Shown here: piece by piece, positions 17,848 to 26,661 of the stretch
How positions within the stretch are numbered: position 1 is the first letter of the stretch
How the letters are laid out: every line of letters begins with the position of its first letter
NCBI RefSeq assembly: GCF_025751555.1
Contig: NZ_JAOWLB010000009.1
Span: 1-64,000, forward strand
Source: Ruegeria aquimaris
GTDB lineage: Bacteria; Pseudomonadota; Alphaproteobacteria; Rhodobacterales; Rhodobacteraceae
DNA length: 64,000 nucleotides
Direction: 5' to 3'
Notes under the pieces: model-generated
The model's input: the letters and a program-made list of their open reading frames with translations, nothing else
Database searches by the model: none
Told to the model about the DNA's origin: nothing
Translations under genes and position numbers: made by a program

Positions 17848-19215
17848 TCAGTGGTGCCGCCCGCCCTGACGCTCCAGCTCCTTCTGGATCAGCAGCGGGT
17901 CGATCTCGTCGAGCGGGCGGTTCGATTTCACCGATAGCGCCGCCGCGATACCCGCCCCCTGCCCGGTCACCGCGCAGCAGGCCATGTTGCGGGTCGCGGC
18001 ATGGCTGATCCGGTCACCACCGGTGATGCGGCCCGCGACCAGCAGGTTTCTCACCTTGCGGGGCAGCAGGTTGCGATAGGGCATCTGGAAATAGCGTCCG
18101 GTGGTGGGCAGGATCAGGATGCCGTAGCCGTCGATGAACTCGGGGAAGATGCCGATGGAATCCTCGAACCGGCCCTGTTCGCGCACATCCGTCTCGGTCA
18201 TGTTGTAAAAGCAATCGACCTTGCGGGTATCGCGGATACCGATCGACATGCCGAAGTTGCGCAGCCGGATATTCTCGCAGCCGGGGGTGTAGCGCCGCAA
18301 CGCCTCGATGGCCAGCATGGTCTGGCGGCGGCCCTCGATCTCATAAGTGGTCAGGCTGTCGGGGTCGGTGCCGTCGCAGCCATCGAGATGGATGAGGTTC
18401 ATGTAGGTGAGTTCGCCGGTGTCATGCACCGCGCCCCAGGTGCCCGAGATGGTGTTCAGATGCGGCGGGATCAGCCCGTCGCGGATCGCCTGCTGGAACG
18501 GCTTCTTGAGGAAGGGCGAGAACATGTCATCCTCTTTCCCCGAGGTCTCGATATTCCACTCGCCGCCACCCCAGTCCTTGTAGGTCTGCGGATCAGCCTT
18601 GATCCCATCCATGAACCGCTGCTTGTCCACGCCCGCAAGGTGGAACATGACCGAGGCCGCCATCATCTGTTCGGCAGGCGTCTTGTGAACGGGCGCTCCG
18701 GCGCGGGCCACAACATCGGCATCGCCTGTGGCATCAATCACCCGCTTGGCCAGGATCGCCTCGCGCCCCGACTTCGATTCGGTGACGATGCCGATGATCG
18801 TGTCGCCCTCCATCAGGGGCGCCACGAAAAAACGGTGCAGCATGGGGCGGATATTAGGCTCGTCCAGCACCATCCGGTCGGCGACCAGCTTGAACCCCTC
18901 GCTGTCGATCTCGTGGCTCAGTGACTGGCTTTCCGGCACGGCGGCGCCCATTTCCTTGGCCTTTTCCTCGAATTCGCGGGCGATGCCGTTCGATTCGATG
19001 GTCTGCTCGTGGCGATACCAGTGCATCCCCTCGACCCCGACGACGGTCAGGTTGCCGCCAAAACAGCCGAACCGTTCGACCAGCGTGACCTCGGCCCCCG
19101 CCCGCGCCGCCGCCAGCGCGGCAGGCAGCCCGCCCGGCCCCGAGCCCACCACCAGCACGTCGGTTTCGTGTACAACGTCGATCTCGCGCGCAGGTTCCGT
19201 TATCTGTCTTGCCAT
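17848..19215 (-). CDS. FAD-dependent oxidoreductase (FAD_oxidored family)
   Basis: This 455-residue flavoprotein begins MARQITEPAREIDVVHETDV. The FAD-binding motif is VVGSGPGGLPAALAAARAG near residues 22-40, followed by ERFGCFGGNLT with a cysteine before GG, typical of the PF12831 family. The second block GDADVVARAGAP is near 165, and the C-terminal FAD cap has VAGRITGGDRISHA. GGGGGAGGCCAGGG before the ATG at 19215 fixes the start; open codons upstream are not used. It is divergent from the DeoR-type regulator, and the ABC transporter genes lie beyond it. Oxidation of a compound brought in by that transporter is plausible but unproven. Confidence 0.87.
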   Translation of the reverse strand: MARQITEPAREIDVVHETDVLVVGSGPGGLPAALAAARAGAEVTLVERFGCFGGNLTVVGVEGMHWYRHEQTIESNGIAREFEEKAKEMGAAVPESQSLSHEIDSEGFKLVADRMVLDEPNIRPMLHRFFVAPLMEGDTIIGIVTESKSGREAILAKRVIDATGDADVVARAGAPVHKTPAEQMMAASVMFHLAGVDKQRFMDGIKADPQTYKDWGGGEWNIETSGKEDDMFSPFLKKPFQQAIRDGLIPPHLNTISGTWGAVHDTGELTYMNLIHLDGCDGTDPDSLTTYEIEGRRQTMLAIEALRRYTPGCENIRLRNFGMSIGIRDTRKVDCFYNMTETDVREQGRFEDSIGIFPEFIDGYGILILPTTGRYFQMPYRNLLPRKVRNLLVAGRITGGDRISHAATRNMACCAVTGQGAGIAAALSVKSNRPLDEIDPLLIQKELERQGGRHH

Positions 19216-19357
19216 CCCTGGCCTCCCCCTCAGACATGCGGTTACACAGCTATTGCGCGTAGACGCGTTCTGAGCAATGGCGGTTTTGATGCCAGCAGCG
19301 TTGACCCTGCTACAGGTCATTTGCGCCCAGCCCGAAATATCCACACTGATGATGAAA

Positions 19358-19370
19358 CTTTCTTCGAAAG
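19358..19370. promoter_or_regulatory. Candidate operator CTTTC-TTC-GAAAG between the oxidoreductase and DeoR-type genes
   Basis: A perfect 5-base inverted repeat with a 3-base spacer lies in the 220-base divergent region. TTTC/GAAA half sites are common in DeoR-family operators, so the adjacent regulator could bind here. The motif is short and could be chance. Confidence 0.3.
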
Positions 19371-19435
19371 GTCATTAAACTGTTACCCATTTTTGTTTTT
19401 TGTGGATTTATGACGAAATTTGTGTGTTTGCTAGC

Positions 19436-20269
19436 ATGATGAAGGATACCGACACCAAAGTTCCCCACCGGGGGCACGAGCTTCTGGATGTGCTGGCCCG
19501 ACTTGGTGGATCTGCACGCAACGGGCAGATCGCACAGGTCATGGACGTGTCAGAAGAAACCGTTCGCCGGTTGGTCAAGACCCTTGCCAAGCAGGGCAAG
19601 GTCGAGCGGGTACACGGCGGCACCTACCTGCGCGGATCGCAGGATGCGCCGATGTACTCGGGTGCGCTGGAACAATTGCCCAAGGAAAAGACCCGCATCG
19701 CCAAAGGGGTGATGAGCCTGATTCAGGACGGCATGACGATCTTTGTGAATGTCGGCTCCACCACCACCTATGTCGCCGAGCAGCTGCGCGAGCTCAAGGA
19801 CCTGATCGTTGTCACCAACTCGATCTCGGTCGTTGCGGCGCTGGCCGATCACAATGGCAGCCGTGTGTTTCTGGCGGGCGGCGAGGTCTCGCGCGCCGAA
19901 CGCGGCAGCTTTGGTCGCGCGACCGAGGAGTTCTCGAAACAGTTCTCTTATGACGCGCTGATCATCGGCGCCGATGCGGTTTCGCCGGACCTGGGTGTTC
20001 TGGCCAACAATCCGCGCGAGGCGGAACTAACACGCGCCCTGACGGGACATGCACGGCGTGTTATCGTCGCCGCAGATTGCAGGAAATTCACCGCGACCGC
20101 GCCCTGTATTGCCTGTCCGATGGACAAGGTGACCGATCTGGTCACCGATGGTGACCCGCCCGGCCCATTGGTCGAAGCGCTGAACCAGGTAGGCGCGCGG
20201 ACGCATGTTACTTCGAAATCCGGCCGGATCACGACCCGGACACCTCTGCCCGACGCGGCGGAGCAATAA
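19436..20269 (+). CDS. DeoR-family transcriptional regulator
   Basis: This is a 277-residue regulator. The N-terminal helix-turn-helix is GQIAQVMDVSEETVRRLVKT (near residues 32-51), followed by the wing KVERVHGGTYL. The C-terminal DeoR sensor domain shows NVGSTTTYVAEQLREL, VVTNSISVVAALAD and FLAGGEVSRAERGSFG. That fold resembles sugar-phosphate isomerases and usually binds a phosphorylated sugar. Starts at 19436 or 19439 are equally possible; the earlier one is used. It stands between the FAD oxidoreductase (divergent) and the ABC operon (same strand, 37 bases on), the usual place for a local repressor. Confidence 0.9.
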   Translation: MMKDTDTKVPHRGHELLDVLARLGGSARNGQIAQVMDVSEETVRRLVKTLAKQGKVERVHGGTYLRGSQDAPMYSGALEQLPKEKTRIAKGVMSLIQDGMTIFVNVGSTTTYVAEQLRELKDLIVVTNSISVVAALADHNGSRVFLAGGEVSRAERGSFGRATEEFSKQFSYDALIIGADAVSPDLGVLANNPREAELTRALTGHARRVIVAADCRKFTATAPCIACPMDKVTDLVTDGDPPGPLVEALNQVGARTHVTSKSGRITTRTPLPDAAEQ

Positions 20270-20306
20270 TCAGAACTGAGCGTTTTCTTTACCGATGGGA
20301 GGTCTC

Positions 20307-22346
20307 ATGAAACGCATTCTTCTTTGTGGTGTTGCAGCCATCGCCCTGCCGGGCGCGGCACTTGCCAATTGCCCGGCGGTTACTGTCGCCGACCCGATGG
20401 GTGTGGCAGCGGGCGCCAATCCGCAGCAATACGACCTGGCCGAGTTCCAGTCGGCTGCGGGCTGCACGATGGAGTTTTCAGAAAACCCGGCGATTGGTGA
20501 TCTGAACGCCCGGATCAAGGGAAACCCGGACCTGCCGCCGCTGGCTGAACGTCTACCCTCCGAGCCGCTGGTTGTCGCCCCCTATGACGGGATCGGTCAG
20601 TATGGCGGGGTGTTCGACGCCCTGTCGAACGCCACCGAATCCGGCACTTCGGATTTCCTTTCGGTGCGTCACGTGAACCTGTTCCGCTATTCAGACGACC
20701 TGCAAACCGTGGTGCCGAATGTCGCCAAGTCCTGGGAATGGAACGAGGATTTCACCCAGCTGACGGTGCATCTGCGTGCCGGTCACAAATGGTCGGACGG
20801 CGCGCCCTTTACCGCCGCCGACGTGGTGTTCTGGTATGACAACCTGATGATGGACACCAATGTCATGGCCGAGCCCAAGGATTACGCCCTGGCCGGTGGC
20901 AAGCCGATGAAGGTCGAGGCTGTCGATGACACCACCGTGCGCTTCACGCTGGAAGCGCCCAAGCCGGGCCTGATCGAGACCTTCTCGTTCACCTATGTGC
21001 AGCCCTTCCAACCCAAGCATTTCTTTGGACAGTTCCACCCGGCGCTGGATGCCAACGCGGACGCCAATGCGCAGGCGCTTGGCTATGAAAACGGCTATGA
21101 GCTGATCAAGGCCTATTACGGCAACTCGGACTGGATGGACACGCCCTCGCCGATGCTGACGGCGGGAGACAAGCTGGCCGGACTGCCCAAGGACACCATG
21201 CCGACGCTGGAAAGCCATATCCTGGTGAAGGAAACCACCGAGGGTCGGCACTATGTCGCCAACCCCTATTTCTTCCAGGTGGACACGGCGGGCAACCAGC
21301 TGCCCTATATCTCGGAAATGGACGAGACCTATGTGGGCGACGAGGAAGTCCGCACCCTGAAACTGTTGAACGGCGAGGTGGATTACAAGTCGCAGGCGGT
21401 CAACCTGACCCAGGCGCCGGTGCTGCTGGAAGGCCAGGAAAAGGGCAACTACACTGTCGACGTGAAACCCGGCATCGCCAGCGCGACGCTGACCTTCAAC
21501 GTCACCTCCGAGGACATGGGCAAGCGCGCCGTCTTCAATGATGTGCGGTTCCGTACTGCCATGTCGGTGGCCATAGACCGCGATCAGCTGAACGAAGTCG
21601 TTGCCTTTGGTCTGGGCACGCCCAACCAGTATATCGGCTTCTCGCCGCGCCCCGATTTCATCGACGAGAAATGGTCGAACCACGAGATTGCCTTTGATCC
21701 CGACCGCGCCCGCGCGCTGCTGGACGAGATCGGCGTTGTCGACAAGGATGGCGACGGTGACCGCGATCTGCCCAATGGCGACCCGTTCGTGCTGGACTGG
21801 CAGTTCTCGACCCAAGCCAGCTCCTCGCAGTTGGTGGAACTGATCGCGCAAAACTGGACCGATGTGGGCGTGACCACCACCATCAAGGAAGTCACCTCGG
21901 ACGAATACCGCGCGTCGCAATCGGCCAATACGCTGGATGTGATGATGTGGGGCAAGGGCCAGCCCGCCGGTTCGATCCTGGGTGACGGTGAAATCTGGGT
22001 ACCGCCGTTTGACGGCTATTTCGATGTGCGCACCGGCATGCTCTGGGCCGAATGGATCAGCTCGAACGGATCCGCCGGGGTGGAACCGCCCGCATGGGTG
22101 GCCGAGCTGAAGGGTGAGCTGGACACTTACCAGTCGAGCGCCCCGGGCACCGAAGCCTCGATTGCCGCCGCGCAGAAGATGGTCGAGATCATGACCGGCC
22201 AGGTCCTGTTCATCGGCACCATCAACGCCCCGGCGCCGGTCTATCACTCGAACAAGCTCAAGAACTTCCCCGAGTTCAAGACGCAATCCTACGAGTTCTA
22301 CCGGACCTATCCCTATCGCCCCGCCCAGTGGTGGCTGAGCGAATAA
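20307..22346 (+). CDS. Peptide-type ABC transporter substrate-binding protein
   Basis: This encodes 679 residues with a signal peptide, MKRILLCGVAAIALPGAALA, giving a mature periplasmic protein. The SBP_bac_5 fold is shown by HLRAGHKWSDGAPFTAADVV near 155 and RFRTAMSVAIDRDQLNE near 410. Oligopeptide and nickel binders are usually about 500-550 residues, so this one is long. It has an extra N-terminal region of about 60 residues containing two cysteines before the core begins. GGGAGGTCTC decides the ATG at 20307. The ligand is unknown; peptides, opines or glycosides are transported by relatives. Confidence 0.9.
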   Translation: MKRILLCGVAAIALPGAALANCPAVTVADPMGVAAGANPQQYDLAEFQSAAGCTMEFSENPAIGDLNARIKGNPDLPPLAERLPSEPLVVAPYDGIGQYGGVFDALSNATESGTSDFLSVRHVNLFRYSDDLQTVVPNVAKSWEWNEDFTQLTVHLRAGHKWSDGAPFTAADVVFWYDNLMMDTNVMAEPKDYALAGGKPMKVEAVDDTTVRFTLEAPKPGLIETFSFTYVQPFQPKHFFGQFHPALDANADANAQALGYENGYELIKAYYGNSDWMDTPSPMLTAGDKLAGLPKDTMPTLESHILVKETTEGRHYVANPYFFQVDTAGNQLPYISEMDETYVGDEEVRTLKLLNGEVDYKSQAVNLTQAPVLLEGQEKGNYTVDVKPGIASATLTFNVTSEDMGKRAVFNDVRFRTAMSVAIDRDQLNEVVAFGLGTPNQYIGFSPRPDFIDEKWSNHEIAFDPDRARALLDEIGVVDKDGDGDRDLPNGDPFVLDWQFSTQASSSQLVELIAQNWTDVGVTTTIKEVTSDEYRASQSANTLDVMMWGKGQPAGSILGDGEIWVPPFDGYFDVRTGMLWAEWISSNGSAGVEPPAWVAELKGELDTYQSSAPGTEASIAAAQKMVEIMTGQVLFIGTINAPAPVYHSNKLKNFPEFKTQSYEFYRTYPYRPAQWWLSE

Positions 22347-22406
22347 GACCACTCTGGAAACGGGCGGCGCGGCTGCCCGTTTCTCCTTCTCCTCGACGAG
22401 GTTTCC

Positions 22407-23411
22407 ATGCTTCATTTCGCGCGATTTGCCGCCACGCGGGCGGTCATGGCATTGGTCACGCTGGTGATCGTGTCGCTGATCGTCTTTTCGCTGATGGAGC
22501 TGGTGCCCGGCGACTGTGCCGAGCGTTACCTCGCCTACAAGAATACCCAAGGGTCCGCCATCACGCTGGCCGATATCGCGGCCGAGCGCGCCCGGCTGGG
22601 GCTGGACCAACCGTTTCTGACCCGATGGACAAGCTGGCTGGCCGGTGCGTTCCGGGGCGATTTTGGCGATAGCTGCATCCTGCGCGTCGATATCGCGCAA
22701 CTCTTGGGCGACAAGTTCTGGATTTCGCTCTGGATCTGTCTGGGCGCGTTGTTCCTGGCCTATATGATCGCCATTCCGGTCGGCATCATCTCGGCCGCCT
22801 CGCGCAATCCGTACCTGAACAACTCGTTGCGCGTGGTCAGCTATCTGGGGCTGGCGATGCCGAATTTCCTGCTGGCGCTGATGGTGATGCTGGTCTCGAC
22901 CGTCTATTTCGGCGAGACGCTGACGGGCCTGTTCTCGCCCGAGTACAAGGAGGCGCCCTGGTCGGTGGACCGGGTGCTGGACCTGTTGAAACACGCCTGG
23001 TTGCCCGTATTTATCCTGGGCTGGTCGGCCACCGCGTTTGCGCTGCAAACCGTGCGCGCGCTGATGTCGGACGAGATCGGCAAGCTATACGTCACCGCCG
23101 CCGCCGCGCGGGGGCTTTATGGCCGGCGCTTGTTGTGGCGCTATCCGGCGCGGCACGCGCTGGGGCCGATCGTCAATTCGCTGGGTTTCGACCTCAACCG
23201 CATCTTCAACGAACTGCCCATCGTGGCGCTGATACTGACCCTGACCGAGGCCGGGTCGCTGCTGCTCGAGGCGCTGGCGCGCTCGAACGACCAGCAATTG
23301 GCGGGCGCCATCATTTTCCTTCTGACCGCCTCGATCGTGACGTTGAACTTTGCCACCGACATCCTGCTGGCGGTGATCGACCCGCGCGTGCGCAAGAGCA
23401 TCCTGAGGTGA
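22407..23411 (+). CDS. Peptide-type ABC transporter permease 1 (DppB/OppB type)
   Basis: This 334-residue inner-membrane protein begins MLHFARFAATRAVMALVTLV and has six predicted helices. The first periplasmic loop is long, as in DppB. The signature of binding-protein-dependent permeases appears as VTAAAARGLYGRRLLWRYPA near 228-247, and ELPIVALILTLTEAGSLLLE follows. It pairs with the next permease to form the channel. A four-base gap separates it from the second permease. Confidence 0.92.
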   Translation: MLHFARFAATRAVMALVTLVIVSLIVFSLMELVPGDCAERYLAYKNTQGSAITLADIAAERARLGLDQPFLTRWTSWLAGAFRGDFGDSCILRVDIAQLLGDKFWISLWICLGALFLAYMIAIPVGIISAASRNPYLNNSLRVVSYLGLAMPNFLLALMVMLVSTVYFGETLTGLFSPEYKEAPWSVDRVLDLLKHAWLPVFILGWSATAFALQTVRALMSDEIGKLYVTAAAARGLYGRRLLWRYPARHALGPIVNSLGFDLNRIFNELPIVALILTLTEAGSLLLEALARSNDQQLAGAIIFLLTASIVTLNFATDILLAVIDPRVRKSILR

Positions 23412-23415
23412 TCCG

Positions 23416-24540
23416 ATGACAGCCCCAAGCCAGACCGCCAAGGAAGCCTATTTCACCGCCTCGCAGCGGCAGTTGATCTGGGCAAGGTTCAAGAAACAGC
23501 GCGCCGCCATGGTGGCGGCAACGGTGCTGGTGGTGTTGATCCTGTCGGGCCTGTTCGCGCCTTTTCTGTCGCCCTATGACCCCACGGTCGCGGGACGCGA
23601 CAAGGATTACCTGAACGGCGCACCGCAAGTTCCGAAGTTCTGCGACAAGAACGGCTGTTCGCTGCGCCCATTCCTGCACACGGTCACCCGTGAACGCTCG
23701 CTTGCCACCAATTTCCGCTGGGTGGAAAAGGTGAACGAGGATGAACGGCGCTATGTGCAGTTCTTCGTTCAGGGCGACAGTTACAAGCTCTTTGGCTTCA
23801 TCCCCGGCAACATCCACCTGTTCGGGATGGATCAGGGCTATGTCCACCTGTTTGGCACCGACAGCGCCGGCAAGGATATCTTCAGCCGCACCCTGCACGC
23901 GGTCTGGACTTCGCTTCAGGTTGGAACATTGGGGGTTCTGATCTCGTTCGTGCTGGCGCTCGCCATCGGGGGGATCGCGGGCTATTATGGCGGCATGATC
24001 GACAGCGTGATCCAGATGGTGACGGATGCGGTGCGCACCATACCCTCGATCCCGCTCTTCATGGCCATCGCCGCATTCATCCCGCCGGAATGGTCAGCCG
24101 AGACGCGGTTCTTTGTCATCACCCTGATCCTGGGCCTGGTGGGCTGGCCGACGCTGGCGCGGCGGGTACGCACCCATCTCTTGACCGAGCGCAATCAGGA
24201 ATACGTGCTGGCTGCGCAGCTGTGCGGCGCCTCGCCCAGCCACATCATCCGGCGCCACCTGCTGCCCAGTTTCACCAGTTACATCATCGTCGATCTGGTG
24301 ATCTCGTTTCCTTATGTCGTGCTCAGCGAAACGGCGCTCAGCTTTATCGGGCTTGGCCTCAAGGACCCGGTCAACAGCTTGGGCGTGATGCTGCAGAACG
24401 TGACCAAGGCCGATGTTCTGCTGAACTATCAGTGGTATTTCATCCCGGTCCTGTTCTTCATTGCGCTGGTCATGGCCTTTGTCTTTGTCGGCGACGGGCT
24501 GCGCGATGCGGCCGATCCCTATTCGGAGAGCCGCAAATGA
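23416..24540 (+). CDS. Peptide-type ABC transporter permease 2 with large periplasmic insert
   Basis: This 374-residue partner permease has a first helix near 37-57 and then an unusually long loop of about 100 residues before helix 2. The loop contains FCDKNGCSLRPF (two cysteines four residues apart), FFVQGDSYKLFGFIPGNIHL and the usual HLFGTDSAGKDIFSR motif. The permease signature is VLAAQLCGASPSHIIRRHLL near 255-274. DppC proteins are normally about 300 residues, so the loop insertion is a distinguishing feature and may contact the oversized binding protein. Its stop overlaps the next gene's ATG (ATGA). Confidence 0.91.
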   Translation: MTAPSQTAKEAYFTASQRQLIWARFKKQRAAMVAATVLVVLILSGLFAPFLSPYDPTVAGRDKDYLNGAPQVPKFCDKNGCSLRPFLHTVTRERSLATNFRWVEKVNEDERRYVQFFVQGDSYKLFGFIPGNIHLFGMDQGYVHLFGTDSAGKDIFSRTLHAVWTSLQVGTLGVLISFVLALAIGGIAGYYGGMIDSVIQMVTDAVRTIPSIPLFMAIAAFIPPEWSAETRFFVITLILGLVGWPTLARRVRTHLLTERNQEYVLAAQLCGASPSHIIRRHLLPSFTSYIIVDLVISFPYVVLSETALSFIGLGLKDPVNSLGVMLQNVTKADVLLNYQWYFIPVLFFIALVMAFVFVGDGLRDAADPYSESRK

Positions 24541-25532
24541 GCCTGATCGACGTCGAGAACCTGACCCTGGAATTCCGCACCGACGAAGGGCTGATCACCG
24601 CGGTCGAGGATGTGTCCTTCTCGCTGGCCCCGGGCGAGGTGATGGGGCTGGTGGGCGAAAGCGGCTCGGGCAAGTCGGTGACCGCCAAGGCGCTGATGAA
24701 GCTGAACGCCGCCAATGCCGTCTATGACCCCGCCACCCGGATCACCCTGCATCTGGATGGTGGACCGGTGGATGTGATGTCGCTGAAACGTCCACGTGAC
24801 ATGGAGATCGTGCGCGGCGGGGCTGTCAGCATGATCTTTCAGGAACCGATGGCCAGTTTCGCGCCAGCGATGACCATCGGCAGCCAGATGGTGGAACAAC
24901 TGCTGATCCATACCGATCTGAGCAAGCGCGCCGCGCGCGACCTGTCGATCGAGATGCTCGACCGGGTCGGGATTTCAGACGCGGCCAGCCGGTTCAACCA
25001 ATACGCGTTCGAACTGTCGGGTGGGATGCGCCAGCGCGCGATGATCGCCATGGCGCTGTCGACGCGGCCGAAACTGTTGATTGCGGATGAACCGACCACG
25101 GCGCTCGATGTGACCATCCAGGCGCAGGTGATCGACCTGATGAAGGATCTGGTGGCCGAATTCGGCATGGGCATCATTTTTATCACCCATGACCTGGGCG
25201 TGGTGGCGCAGACCGCTGACAAGGTGGCGGTGATGTATCTGGGCCGCATGGTCGAGCAGGGCCCGGTGCGCGAGGTGATCCGAAACCCGCAACACCCCTA
25301 TACCCGGGGCCTGATCGACGCACTGCCGCAACTGGACGATCTGGACAAACCTTTGCAACCGGTGCCGGGCGACATCCCCTCGCCGCTGGAACGGCCCGAG
25401 GGCTGCGTGTTCCACACCCGCTGCACCCGGATCATCGGTGATATCTGCCGCACGGCGGTGCCCGGCTGGACCGATACCGGCCCGCATCACCGCACCGCCT
25501 GCCATCTCTGCCATCAGGACACCGCCGCATGA
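24537..25532 (+). CDS. Peptide-type ABC transporter ATPase 1 (DppD/OppD type)
   Basis: This 331-residue cytoplasmic ATPase has Walker A VGESGSGKSVTAKALM near 37-52, Q-loop FQEPMASFAP, signature ELSGGMRQRAMIAMALS near 160, Walker B LLIADEPTTALD, and the oligopeptide C-terminal domain with CVFHTRCTRI. It starts inside the stop of permease 2 and overlaps ATPase 2 by four bases. Confidence 0.94.
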   Translation: MSLIDVENLTLEFRTDEGLITAVEDVSFSLAPGEVMGLVGESGSGKSVTAKALMKLNAANAVYDPATRITLHLDGGPVDVMSLKRPRDMEIVRGGAVSMIFQEPMASFAPAMTIGSQMVEQLLIHTDLSKRAARDLSIEMLDRVGISDAASRFNQYAFELSGGMRQRAMIAMALSTRPKLLIADEPTTALDVTIQAQVIDLMKDLVAEFGMGIIFITHDLGVVAQTADKVAVMYLGRMVEQGPVREVIRNPQHPYTRGLIDALPQLDDLDKPLQPVPGDIPSPLERPEGCVFHTRCTRIIGDICRTAVPGWTDTGPHHRTACHLCHQDTAA

Positions 25533-26515
25533 CCGAGGAACTGCTGATCGAAACCCGCGATCTGACGGTGGGCTTTCCCGTCGGCGGGCGTCTCTTCAAC
25601 AAGAAGACGCTCAAGGCGGTGGACGGGATTTCCATTGGTATTCCACGCGGGTCGTTCTTTGGCGTTGTGGGCGAAAGCGGCTCGGGCAAGACCACGCTGG
25701 GCCGGGCGCTGCTCAACGCGGTGCCGATCACCGGCGGGCATGCAACCTATCACGATGGCGAGGTGCGTTACGACCTCTCCACCTTGTCCGGCACCGAGTT
25801 GAAGGATTACCGCAAACGTGCGCAGCTGATCTTTCAAGACCCATACGCCGCGCTCAGCCCGCGCATGACGGTGCGCGACATCATCGCCGAACCGCTTGAG
25901 GTGATGGGGCTGACCGCCTCGCGCGAGGAAACCGATGCCCGCGTGCGCGAGATTGCCGCGAAATGCCGGTTGAACCTGGAACATCTGCGGCGCTTTCCAC
26001 ACGCTTTTTCGGGCGGGCAGCGGCAGCGGATCTCGATCGCGCGCGCGCTGGTCTCGGGGCCGCGTTTCGTGGTGGCCGACGAATCCGTCGCCGCGCTGGA
26101 TGTGTCGATCCAGGCCGATATCCTGAACCTGTTGAAAAACCTCCAGTCCGAGTTGGGCCTGACTTATATGTTCATCAGCCACGACCTGAGCGTGGTGGCC
26201 CATAGCTGTGACCATGTGGCGGTAATGTATCTGGGCCGGATCGTGGAAAGCGCGCCGACGCGAAAACTGTTCGCCGCACCACGCCACCCCTATACCAAGG
26301 CGCTGTTCTCGGCGATCCCGTCGCTCGACCCCGATGACCGGGGTCGTGCGCAAAAGCTCGAAGGCGAGATTCCCTCGCCTACCAACCAGCCACCTGGGTG
26401 CAAGTTTCACACCCGCTGTCCGCATGCCACCGACCTTTGCAAGGCCCGTGAACCCGTGTTGCAAACGGAGAGCGGCCACGCGGTTGCCTGCCACCGCTGG
26501 CAAGAGCTTCTTTAG
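25529..26515 (+). CDS. Peptide-type ABC transporter ATPase 2 (DppF/OppF type)
   Basis: This 328-residue ATPase has Walker A VGESGSGKTTLGRALLNA near 47-64, Q-loop IFQDPYAALSPRMT, signature FSGGQRQRISIARAL near 160, and Walker B FVVADESVAALD, where DES replaces the usual DEP. The C-terminal domain ends in CKFHTRCPHATDLC. It closes the five-gene transporter operon (20307-26515). The 146 bases to the next gene contain the palindromic operator of gap. Confidence 0.94.
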   Translation: MTEELLIETRDLTVGFPVGGRLFNKKTLKAVDGISIGIPRGSFFGVVGESGSGKTTLGRALLNAVPITGGHATYHDGEVRYDLSTLSGTELKDYRKRAQLIFQDPYAALSPRMTVRDIIAEPLEVMGLTASREETDARVREIAAKCRLNLEHLRRFPHAFSGGQRQRISIARALVSGPRFVVADESVAALDVSIQADILNLLKNLQSELGLTYMFISHDLSVVAHSCDHVAVMYLGRIVESAPTRKLFAAPRHPYTKALFSAIPSLDPDDRGRAQKLEGEIPSPTNQPPGCKFHTRCPHATDLCKAREPVLQTESGHAVACHRWQELL

Positions 26516-26603
26516 ACTGCGGTTTTCCGATCTTTGAGCTGTAGGATCGCCTGACCGGGTCAGACGACCCCTTTAACTGTCCCAGAAAGCGGTTGCTTTT
26601 TCG

Positions 26604-26623
26604 ATTTGTTAGCGCTAACAAAT
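26604..26623. promoter_or_regulatory. Perfect 20-bp palindrome, LacI-family operator, before gap
   Basis: ATTTGTTAGCGCTAACAAAT is identical to its reverse complement across 20 bases, with the CG-centred core TTAGCGCTAA typical of LacI/GalR-family operators (GntR, CcpA, CceR types). It lies 38 bases before the gap start codon, in promoter position. Confidence 0.8.
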
Positions 26624-26661
26624 TCTCAACAGAACCAACTCGCGCATGGATGGAGGACGGC

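Noticed and set aside
20691-23048. 785-codon frame antisense to the ABC binding protein and permease
   Set aside because: It covers two well-supported genes and shows no recognisable domain.
26593-26661. Extended N-terminus for gap from an upstream in-frame start
   Set aside because: It would overlap the palindrome and lacks conservation; the ribosome site fits 26662.
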